From contig NZ_RRCH01000036.1 in the NCBI RefSeq assembly GCF_003862495.1, forward strand, positions 1-45,551: a DNA stretch of 45,551 nucleotides, written 5' to 3'. Source of the stretch: Halocatena pleomorpha. GTDB taxonomy: Archaea > Halobacteriota > Halobacteria > Halobacteriales > Haloarculaceae. The position numbers and the translations under genes were made by a program. Shown piece by piece: positions 8,999 through 15,834 of the stretch. Below the pieces are notes generated by a model. The model did not search any database and was not told the origin of the DNA. It saw only the letters and a program-made list of their open reading frames with translations. Numbering within the stretch: position 1 is the first letter of the stretch; each line of letters opens with the position of its first letter.

Positions 8999-9643
8999 AT
9001 GCGAACGTATCTTTCTCCGATCGGCTACAATAGCACGAGTGTGACCCGGACAGTGTTGAGTCATGGGGTAGACGGCGACGATCGGATCGTTCTAATTCGG
9101 CCGACAGCGGAGACAGATACCAGTCGTGCAGACGAGGCGATCAACGATGTGCAGCGGCTACTCGGCGAGGTCCAGCCGGAGATCGCGGTGACGACGGAAC
9201 GGATCCCACACGACGATTTTGAAACGGCTGTGGTCCGGTGTCAGGAGTTACTCCAGGCAGCTGGGGGCGCTGTGACGGTTAATCTGGGGGGCGGTGCGCG
9301 TGATATTCTGCTGCCGCTGATGACGGCTGTCCTCACAGAGATCCAGCAGATCGATAGCGTTCTCGTTTTCAGCGATGTTGATGGCAAGGTCCGTGAATGG
9401 GAACTGCCCACCCTCAGCACGACCGTGTCCGACACCGTGTATGAGACTCTTACCGCCATCGCCGGGGCCGACGGAGAGATCTCGATACCGCAACTCACGG
9501 AGGCCACTGGCCGTCCAAAGAGCACGGTGGCCCGTCATGTTGATCTCCTCGAACAGAACGATGCTGTCGCCGGCCGGCGCGAGGGGAAAACGAAGCGTGT
9601 GTCACTGACCCTGACGGGCCAACTGGTGGTGAACAGTGAGTGA
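8999..9643 (+). CDS. csa3: Csa3-family CARF/winged-helix transcription regulator of the CRISPR-Cas locus
   Basis: Csa3 regulators couple a CARF ligand-sensing domain to a DNA-binding HTH and control cas genes or arrays. The 214-aa product begins MRTYLSPIGYNSTSVTR, has the glycine-rich ligand loop NLGGGARDILLPL at about residues 88-100 (CARF domain about 1-130), and ends in a winged helix (SIPQLTEATGRPKSTVARHV). I chose the ATG at 8999 because GAGGAG lies 7-8 bases upstream; an ATG at 8993 is too close to it. It is divergent from cas6 and followed by the right-hand leader, so it could control both. Confidence 0.9.
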   Translation: MRTYLSPIGYNSTSVTRTVLSHGVDGDDRIVLIRPTAETDTSRADEAINDVQRLLGEVQPEIAVTTERIPHDDFETAVVRCQELLQAAGGAVTVNLGGGARDILLPLMTAVLTEIQQIDSVLVFSDVDGKVREWELPTLSTTVSDTVYETLTAIAGADGEISIPQLTEATGRPKSTVARHVDLLEQNDAVAGRREGKTKRVSLTLTGQLVVNSE

Positions 9644-9716
9644 GGGGGTGAGTTGGAAGCACGTCCCGACTCCACTCTCAGAGTCACCCCCGGGTGAGAC
9701 CTCTTGTGAGGGAGTG

Positions 9717-9827
9717 ATCTTCGTGGACCTTTATAAAGTCTGTGTACAGGGGGGGTCCACGAAGATGCCCCTGTTGCTCACGGAATGAGAAATGCTTATA
9801 GGCCCTCTCGGCGCATGTTCACCCCCT
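9717..9827 (+). promoter_or_regulatory. CRISPR leader of the right array, with a 13-bp inverted repeat around a TATA box
   Basis: This is the inverted partner of 38-150. The outer part is a perfect inverted repeat, ATCTTCGTGGACC at 9717-9729 and GGTCCACGAAGAT at 9754-9766, enclosing 24 bases that include the palindromic TTTATAAA (9730-9737) and a run of seven G. The remaining ~60 bases lead directly into the first repeat at 9828. The TATA-like box is about 90 bases before the repeat. Confidence 0.85.
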
Positions 9828-10120
9828 GTCACAGTACCCTAGAAACCCAACACGGGATTGAAACCGCGTGCGGCTACTATCGCGCCGAAGGCGTGAATGG
9901 GTCACAGTACCCTAGAAACCCAACACGGGATTGAAACGGCGATGTCCTTGAGGCGCAGGTCGGGACGAACGTGTCACAGTACCCTAGAAACCCGACACGG
10001 GATTGAAACTGTGTCTGTGGGGATCTGCACAGGGACAGTCCCGTCACAGTACCCTAGAAACCCAATACGGGATTGAAACCGCCGACCAAAGGAACTCTCG
10101 TTCGACGACGTGCGTCACAG
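9828..10120 (+). CRISPR. Right CRISPR array: four 37-nt repeats, three spacers, degenerate tail
   Basis: Repeats lie at 9828-9864, 9901-9937, 9973-10009 and 10043-10079. Spacers are 36, 35 and 33 nt. The first two repeats are identical to each other and to the repeat at 1-37; the third has one substitution (A to G in CCCAACAC) and the fourth has one (C to T in the same part), the usual decay at the leader-distal end. After a further 34 bases GTCACAG recurs in phase at 10114-10120 with nothing recognisable behind it, probably the stump of a fifth repeat. The array is read rightward from the leader at 9717. Confidence 0.95.
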
Positions 10121-10160
10121 CACGTTACAGACGACCCCTCGTCGGGTTGGAGCACGTTCT

Positions 10161-10388
10161 TTATGGGCTATCGGTAATATGGAGGTCTCCATCGACGGCA
10201 TACAGATATCCCTTTGAGAGCAACCGATCAAGGACGCTGTGGGCAACGGACGGCTCACAGTCGAGCTCTGCAAGTGCGCTGACGGCCACCGCTCGTGAAA
10301 AACTGTCTGCAACCGGCTCGTCGTCTTCGTACAGTCGCTCAAGGGCGGCTTGTTCGGTGTGACTCAATGGTGTCCGCTGGTTCCGCAT
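10161..10388 (-). CDS. Small hypothetical protein, winged-helix-like
   Basis: I do not recognise a family. The 75-aa acidic protein has a compact helix-rich pattern (HTEQAALERLYED, then SVAHSVLDRLLSKGYLYAVDGDLHI) that resembles a winged helix with a short wing strand. It faces the CRISPR array tail and has no operon partner. It could be a small DNA-binding protein; the composition supports coding but not a precise role. Confidence 0.5.
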   Translation of the reverse strand: MRNQRTPLSHTEQAALERLYEDDEPVADSFSRAVAVSALAELDCEPSVAHSVLDRLLSKGYLYAVDGDLHITDSP

Positions 10389-10536
10389 ACAGACATGAAC
10401 GGCCCCGAGAACCGAGACTGTTCGGGTCCGTGCCAGTATCGGCGATAGCGAGCTGTCGAGAGAAGTTGTTCCGAACTGTCATCTTCATCGCGGATCGCAC
10501 GCTCAGTCAACTACTGTCTTGCTTCCAGTACTTCCG

Positions 10537-10824
10537 ATGCAGATTGGTATATCTGCAGCCGAACAGGTCTTGTGCAATAATCAGGTTCCGATCGGCCAAC
10601 TCATCACGGTTGTATTAGGGTTGTTCTCGATGTATCTCATTCTCAAGTTCATGCTCCGACTGATGAAAGGACTCGACAAAGCCGGAAGCATTCACGTGAA
10701 ACGCGGCTATTTCGCCCATCAAGTACAGAATGGTTCCTACTCGCTGCTGGCAGCCCTGCTGCCAGTGGTTGTTCCCGTATTTCTAAACCTCGTTGAAATT
10801 GACGTCGTTGAGTGTATGTTGTGA
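10537..10824 (+). CDS. Small membrane protein, partner of the downstream ATPase
   Basis: I recognise no family. The 95-aa product has two hydrophobic segments, about residues 16-37 (GQLITVVLGLFSMYLILKFM) and 63-85 (SLLAALLPVVVPVFLNLVEI), with a basic stretch KRGYFAHQ between them. The ATG at 10537 is chosen over the TTG at 10519 as the first ATG in frame. Its TGA overlaps the GTG start of the ATPase gene (GTGA), so the two are probably translated together, suggesting a membrane-anchored ATPase module. Confidence 0.55.
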   Translation: MQIGISAAEQVLCNNQVPIGQLITVVLGLFSMYLILKFMLRLMKGLDKAGSIHVKRGYFAHQVQNGSYSLLAALLPVVVPVFLNLVEIDVVECML

Positions 10825-11336
10825 GCAACGGCTCTTACCTTGAACTCTCAGAACAAAGCCTCAACGCGTATCGGGAACGGGTCCGTATCCGCACTGAGGA
10901 GAAGGCCGTCGTTCAGCACTCGGAACTGACCACGATTCTCGAGCATGCTCGTGATTCCAGCTCAAGAAACTACCTGCTACCGATCGTCGGGAACTCGGGA
11001 TTCGGAAAAACCGTCACGTGCTATCAGGCAATGGAGGAGTGGTCGGACTCCGGACCGGCCCTTCGTCTCGAACCAGCCGACATTCAGGGAGCTACGAGTC
11101 TCTCGCAGGCGATCCAGTCGGCGTTTGATCGGCTGTATCCGACATTGAACTTGGTAGCGGGGCAGGATGCCCTACGGATCGCGCGGGATACCGATCGCCT
11201 CCTGCTCGTCGTGGACGATCTCAATCGGGCGAGCGATTCGTCCCAACACTCAATTGAAGCTGGCTGTAAGACCGTGGTGAGCGGGTTTTGGTGTTGCATG
11301 AACACCAAACCCAAGACCTGCGCACACTTCGACTAG
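10821..11336 (+). pseudogene. P-loop (STAND/AAA-like) ATPase, truncated
   Basis: The N-terminal part has a Walker A motif (PIVGNSGFGKTVTC, about residues 55-68) and a Walker B motif (DRLLLVVDDLNRA, about 128-140), like STAND or AAA NTPases. After about residue 150 the sequence becomes unlike a protein domain (CKTVVSGFWCCMNT) and stops, exactly where a strong hairpin occurs (11283-11312). STAND proteins normally continue with winged-helix and sensor domains, so the gene appears cut off. A GTG start at 10821 overlaps the upstream membrane-protein stop; GTG at 10812 is an alternative. Confidence 0.55.
11283..11312. repeat. Strong inverted repeat at the truncation point of the ATPase gene
   Basis: GGGTTTTGGTGTT (11283-11295) and AACACCAAACCC (11301-11312) pair over 12 bp with one bulged T and a GCATG loop. 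It could be a transposon-end hairpin left by an excised IS200/IS605-like element, or a terminator-like structure. It sits where the upstream reading frame loses protein character, which favours a mobile-element scar. Confidence 0.45.
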
Positions 11337-11845
11337 ACGGTGCCCAGTCATGGAATCGGATTAGTCACCGACTTCTTGTAGTAAGTCTGTTATTGTAATA
11401 TAATTTAATATTTAAAATAGTTCACTATCCTCATTGTCCCGACGAACGCTAAGTACAGGAGAAACATCTCACAGATCGACCTCATCGTGCTGTCCGACAG
11501 AGTCGTGGGTTCATCCATCGCTATTATCGTACTGGCTCTACGAAGATGGTATTCCGCTGATGGAACGGCATTATGCAGATGAATCGATGGGAAACACGAG
11601 CATATTGGGAATCAGAGAAAGAATGATCATCCGCTGATATATTACGTCGCCTGTCTATATTTATCGTTCAGGAATAGTCGTAAAGGAATGGAGTACTGTT
11701 CTATGACATTCTGACTAGGTGACGGCTGGAACGACCGGTCGGGCCACACATGGCGGCATCGTCGAGAAGGGGATGTCGTCCCACGGAAGGAGTGTAACTG
11801 CGTCGTGTGGCGATGTATCGGACATCTTCTTTTCCGACCCGCAGT
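11313..11845. other. Intergenic stretch with no convincing gene
   Basis: After an AT-rich patch (about 11380-11420) the sequence contains short coding-like snatches, for example SYWLYEDGIPLMERHYADES in the plus frame around 11520-11590. No start, length or family supports a gene. It is probably decayed coding sequence, perhaps the tail of the truncated ATPase or its neighbour. Confidence 0.4.
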
Positions 11846-12055
11846 TCAATATGCGCTACTGCCTTGATTCATATCACCACGGACGACAAGGTAGAGAATG
11901 AGGCCGGTGAGTCCAATCAGGAACACACCGATTCCCCAGGCGAGGTGATGGCGACTGCCGCGGCGTTTGGCATCTTGGGAGACCCAATAGCTGACACCAA
12001 TCCAGACAGCGTAAAACAAAATGCCAATCATGAGAAGTCCACCGATCTTTGCCAT
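11846..12055 (-). CDS. Small two-helix membrane protein
   Basis: The 69-aa product has two transmembrane segments: LLMIGILFYAVWIGVSYWV, then after the polar DAKRRGSRHH loop, a second one AWGIGVFLIGLTGLILYLVV. This D-KRRG loop plus two-helix layout is common in small haloarchaeal membrane proteins of unknown function. I prefer the ATG at 12055 to the TTG at 12061; a TATA-like TTTATGA lies about 25-30 bases upstream, so the mRNA may be leaderless. Confidence 0.7.
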   Translation of the reverse strand: MAKIGGLLMIGILFYAVWIGVSYWVSQDAKRRGSRHHLAWGIGVFLIGLTGLILYLVVRGDMNQGSSAY

Positions 12056-12626
12056 ATACAAAGTATCTATCGGTTCTCATAAATCATTTTCGGACGCTGT
12101 TATATCGAGAAAATCTGAGGTGGCGAGAGCCGGTAAAAACGATGAGCCTTCACAGTAGATGATCGTACTGAGGCTTCACCCGGCTGGGATTCGTCTGTAA
12201 CCATGTGTATATTGGGTAAAATAGGCTTTGATCTGGCGGTTACGTGGTCACCATTCAATGGACCTTCTGATCCCTCGGTTGACCGGAGGTCGACAACTGG
12301 CCACTCTGGCCTGTGAGAAGGGCTGTCTCTTTCATCTTCGCTCCACCAGGGGTGTTCGTAACCGGGTCATCAGTGGAGAAATCAAGGGGGTCGACTGATC
12401 GGCAGCGGCATCGACCGTCTATGGGTGCTCATTACTCTATCAACCCCCGTTGAGCACCGTATTACTCCTGTGGTGGGAGATGACACCCGATTCTCCCGTG
12501 GCTTCCGGACTGTCGTACGCACCAGCGCCTCGATATCATCCATTTTGACTCTACTAAGAGGCTGCTAAAAAACTTTCCAACTCTATGCCCGATTTCTCCG
12601 TCGTTACGGGAGTACTTCCTGCTTAA
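12056..12626. other. Intergenic stretch, nothing recognised
   Basis: Beyond the likely promoter of the small membrane gene near 12080, I see no ORF with protein-like composition, no RNA gene and no repeat. Confidence 0.4.
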
Positions 12627-12951
12627 CCGACTGGTATCTTTAATATTGGTTATTGTAATTCTAAAACGAATGCTAGTGTAACCATTACGTATGGTATAGC
12701 ACAGGCAGTCATCGCCAGTGATGGAAAATCGATCGACAGGACTGCCCCTCCACAGAAGCTCACTCCATGGACGCGATGCATCGTTGCTGGTGAAGCGACG
12801 ATAACGGACGTTCCCGAGCGTAATCGGGAACGCATCGCCCGTGAAGTGAAAGCCGACGCCGATCGGTTCCCAGACGTTGGGCGTTCCCCTAACGGTGGAA
12901 TGGCTTATCAACGATCTCAAGCAAGCAGAGGTGAGTAGCGATGAGATCTGA
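12627..12951 (+). pseudogene. Coding-like remnant without start codon
   Basis: One plus frame is open from 12627 to a TAG at 12936-12938 and reads like a protein: TITYGIAQAVIASDGKSIDR, then LTPWTRCIVAGEATITDV and RERIAREVKADADRFPDVG. Protein character then jumps to another frame (VEWLINDLKQAEVSSDEI) ending at TGA 12949-12951. There is no ATG at the front. I take it as a decayed gene with at least one frameshift; the family is unknown. Confidence 0.4.
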
Positions 12952-12965
12952 GCCGGTCGCTACCG

Positions 12966-13385
12966 TTGAGAGTGCGTGTCGTCGAGGCACGTGCACTCAG
13001 TGATATCGTTGATCATCGGGACGTGGTCATTGAGCGGCTATCTGAACCACTAGACGATGAGAAAGATAGCGACGCCCCTAATCCATTATCGAAAATGAAA
13101 CCCAGACCGTCGACCAACTCGCTCATGCAATCGCTGACGTGCGGGTTTGACCTGAAAAAGACGCCACAACTCCAATGGGAACTGACTGCAGCAGCCGCTG
13201 AAGCCTACGGTCGAGCGGTGAAATCGTTCAGTAAACAGTTCGTCGGCACCGAGGTTGCCGAGGAGTTTGAGCTCGCAACGGATATCGAGTTACAAATAGC
13301 TATTACCGGTCTCAAGGATCAATTTCTCGTTGAAACCGTGTCAGTTGAGCTTCGATCTACCATCAAGAAACGAGGACCGGTCTAA
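12966..13385 (+). CDS. Hypothetical protein, possibly a decayed gene
   Basis: The frame is open for 139 codons from a TTG at 12966; the first ATG is at 13096 and would give a 96-aa protein. The C-terminal part (ELTAAAAEAYGRAVKSFSKQ, ATDIELQIAITGLKDQFLVE) looks protein-like. Around 13090-13150 another frame (QTVDQLAHAIADVRV) also looks coding, so the gene may carry a frameshift. No family recognised. Confidence 0.35.
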   Translation: MRVRVVEARALSDIVDHRDVVIERLSEPLDDEKDSDAPNPLSKMKPRPSTNSLMQSLTCGFDLKKTPQLQWELTAAAAEAYGRAVKSFSKQFVGTEVAEEFELATDIELQIAITGLKDQFLVETVSVELRSTIKKRGPV

Positions 13386-13399
13386 GGGAAAACGGACGG

Positions 13400-14119
13400 T
13401 CAGTCGTCCGCTGGCATTGACGTGGCCGTATGACTGTCCGTGGCCACGTCACGCCGTACGTCGAGGAACTCCATTGTAGCAGTTGGACACGTGCGCTTGA
13501 TCAGTTCGAACGTGTCACGACACAGTGCACGGCCGTCTGCTTCAGACAGGGCCGGATTACCCGGGACGACCAGCAGGACGTCGTCAGTTGCCTCGGTGAC
13601 TTTGAATGCGTCTGCGTCCCGGCTCACCGGGCCGAGCAGCGCTAAGAGATCCCCGTCGAATTCCCAGAGGAGATCACCCGCTGCGGCCGTCTCCGAGTCC
13701 TCGTGGAAGATCGGCAGCATCGTCTCGCCACCCTCTGCCCGGCGGATCGTAACCGGGCCGTCGATCTCGCCCGCGTCATGCATCCCCATGACCGCGCCCG
13801 AGCGTGCCCCAACGATGTTGTATGCATCGACGATGTTGTTATTGCGATTGAAGCCTCTCGCCTCGATCAGTTTCACGAGTTGCTCACCAGCTGGCTCCTG
13901 ATCGGGTCGTCCAAGTCGACGGAACAATTCCCGTGACCCCTCGACAATGTCGGACTCCAACCTCGCTGATGCGTCGCCAGTCAATTGATTGATCTCGTTG
14001 ATCTCCGCGTCCAATGCGTCTGGTCCCGACTGAACATCGAGATTCCGGATCTGACACCCCACAGGAGCGATGCCCAAGGCATGAACATCGTCCGTGACGA
14101 CTAGTATGTTGCTATCCAT
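13400..14119 (-). CDS. B3/B4 tRNA-binding-domain protein
   Basis: The product belongs to the family sharing the B3/B4 domain of phenylalanyl-tRNA synthetase beta chain. Stand-alone members are thought to bind or proofread tRNA or amino acids, though their roles are mostly unproven. The 239-aa protein shows the hallmark NNNIVDAYNIVGARSGAVMG followed by GPVTIRRAEGGE and a C-terminal DDVLLVVPGNPALSE. I chose the ATG at 14119; a GTG at 14125 is possible. Upstream (14126-14236) is AT-rich and likely carries its promoter. Confidence 0.75.
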   Translation of the reverse strand: MDSNILVVTDDVHALGIAPVGCQIRNLDVQSGPDALDAEINEINQLTGDASARLESDIVEGSRELFRRLGRPDQEPAGEQLVKLIEARGFNRNNNIVDAYNIVGARSGAVMGMHDAGEIDGPVTIRRAEGGETMLPIFHEDSETAAAGDLLWEFDGDLLALLGPVSRDADAFKVTEATDDVLLVVPGNPALSEADGRALCRDTFELIKRTCPTATMEFLDVRRDVATDSHTATSMPADD

Positions 14120-14236
14120 TACCACATACTCACCTTTATAAGCAGAGTTGTTATAATTTTCTATAAATTACCTAATTCGTTTGCGGTTTTGAGATCGAAC
14201 CTGGGAAAAATTAAAAATTGCCAAATTATCAGTACT

Positions 14237-14479
14237 TTAATCAGTGACATACGTCTCATCAAGCTCGTGCGTAAGTATGTCCTCACCTTGCCAGCAGATC
14301 TGTCCGACACGCGTCCCTTCCGGCACGTGCTCGGCGTCGATCTTCTCGTTTGCTTCTGTTACAATCGCCCAGACGTGCTGGTTTGCAAACAGTCCCATGC
14401 CCGGCTCAAGCTTCACCCGTTTTGTCGGAAAAGCTGATTGGACGATGAGAGCAGCCTGGTATTCGGTTTCGTTCCCCAT
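14237..14479 (-). CDS. Small hypothetical protein
   Basis: The 80-aa acidic product (MGNETEYQAALIVQSAFP, EPGMGLFANQHVWAIVTEAN, EGTRVGQICWQGEDILTHEL) has haloarchaeal composition and a small beta-rich pattern with two conserved-looking Trp. I recognise no family. It stands alone between two unrelated leftward genes. Confidence 0.5.
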   Translation of the reverse strand: MGNETEYQAALIVQSAFPTKRVKLEPGMGLFANQHVWAIVTEANEKIDAEHVPEGTRVGQICWQGEDILTHELDETYVTD

Positions 14480-14557
14480 TGCTGTTATGCACTCTGTTTC
14501 ATCGGTTGAGAGATGATGGATTTACACCCAGAAATCGTACAACTCCGCTATGTCCTC

Positions 14558-14893
14558 TTAAACGTGTTGAACATGTCTCTTCTCGGGGAGCCGTTGCTCA
14601 TCGTTTCCGTCGTGTGAGAGAGTGGCCACCTGCTGTGTTTCCCAGTCGGTGCGAGCATCGATCTCGCGCTGGCCCCGACGCGTGAGTGTGTAGGCGTTCG
14701 TCCGCTGGTCGCGCTTGCCCTTCTCGACTAACCCTTTTTCAACAAGTCTGTCGAGACTTGGGTACAGCTGACCGGTATTGATTCGCTTATCGTAGTAGTC
14801 TTCGAGTTCATCTCTGATCGCAAAGCCATGCGGTTCGTTTCGGCCTGCAAGCACATACAGCACATCCCGTTGGAAGGCAGTCAGATCGTGCAT
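14558..14893 (-). CDS. PadR-family winged-helix transcription regulator
   Basis: PadR regulators are dimeric winged-helix repressors. The 111-aa product starts MHDLTAFQRDVLYVLAGR and shows the typical HGFAIRDELEDYY and INTGQLYPSLDRLVEKGLVE recognition helix, then the wing NAYTLTRRGQREI. I chose the ATG at 14893, just after the upstream oxidoreductase stop (14895-14897); the longer frame to 15115 overlaps that gene. It may have regulated the oxidoreductase, which is now broken. Confidence 0.85.
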   Translation of the reverse strand: MHDLTAFQRDVLYVLAGRNEPHGFAIRDELEDYYDKRINTGQLYPSLDRLVEKGLVEKGKRDQRTNAYTLTRRGQREIDARTDWETQQVATLSHDGNDEQRLPEKRHVQHV

Positions 14894-14894
14894 A

Positions 14895-15772
14895 CTAGTG
14901 AGCAGAGAGCAACGGTTTCGATTCGAGAGCCACGCCGGTTCCGTCAGCGCTCGATCGGTAGATAGCGTCGAGCACACGTTGAGTGGTGAGTGCCTGCTCA
15001 GGCATGGCAAGCGGGGACTCACTACCAGCGATGGCATCAAGGAACCGGCGCTGTTCGATCCGGTGGGCGTTGTTCTCGCGCGTCGTGATGGTGCTGTCTG
15101 CAAAGTGTGGTGCACCAGTAGCGCCAGTTTCGAAGATCGTCAGCTCCCCAGTCTGAAGATCGAGCCGTGCGCCAGCCTCCGTCCCGTGGAGCACGACATC
15201 GGTCGTGGGTGGGCGATTAGCCGCCCAGGCGATGTCGAGCGCGATCGTCGTGTCATCCCCACACCGAATGAACGCACTCGCGGAATCGTCGACATCGAAC
15301 GCTCCATCTCCCTCTGTCCCGTGCATGTCGAGGTACGTGTACTCCGACCGATCACCGAACACCGACCGCGTCACACCTGATACGTCCGTCACCGCCGGGA
15401 ATTCGAGCAGGTACAACGCGAGATCGATCGCGTGGGCACCGATGTCGACGAGGGCCCCACCGCCCGCCAGTGCTTCGCTTGTGAACCACGACCCACGGCC
15501 GGGAATGCCCCGCCGACGGAGGTAGTTCGCTTCGATGTGATAGATGTCACCAAAGCGATCGTCCCACAGATAGCTCAGTAACACCTCGACGGGGCTGGCG
15601 ACGCGGTTGTGAAATCCAACCCGACAAATTGATTCGGCGTCCCGAGCTGCCTGTACGATACGTTCGGCGCTCTCAGTGGTGTGCGCGAGCGGCTTTTCGA
15701 TGAGCACGTCAAGTCCAGCCTCGAAGGCGGCGAGTGCGTATTCTTCGTGATACCGATTGGGCGTCGTGGTGA
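14895..15772 (-). pseudogene. Gfo/Idh/MocA-family oxidoreductase lacking its N-terminus
   Basis: These are NAD(P)-dependent sugar or inositol dehydrogenases. The visible part starts in VTTTPNRYHEEYALAAFEAG next to the IS end, continues through the EKP motif (DVLIEKPLAHT) and has GGGALVDIGAHAIDLALYLL with the catalytic-type D-H pair. The first ~65 residues, with the Rossmann GxGxxG loop, are missing: the frame runs directly into the right end of the tnpB element. No matching N-terminus appears on the other side of the element, so insertion was accompanied or followed by a deletion. A shortened protein from the ATG at 15707 would lack cofactor binding. Confidence 0.82.
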
Positions 15773-15780
15773 CATCCTCG

Positions 15781-15798
15781 CCCGCCCTAAAGGGCGGG
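15781..15798 (-). repeat. Right-end hairpin of the IS element (3' of tnpB), likely part of its omega RNA
   Basis: CCCGCCC (15781-15787), TAAA loop, GGGCGGG (15792-15798). In this family the RNA overlapping the tnpB 3' end (called sotRNA in Halobacterium, omega RNA for TnpB nucleases) ends at the element boundary and uses the adjacent flank as guide. Here that flank is oxidoreductase sequence beginning about ATGTCACC. Confidence 0.75.
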
Positions 15799-15834
15799 GC
15801 TTCCTACAAGGGAAGCCTCGCGTCGAGGGAGGTT

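Noticed and set aside
9865-10042. Spacers of the right array matching other parts of the window (self-targeting)
   Set aside because: I saw no match by eye; a proper search against the genome and viruses would be needed.
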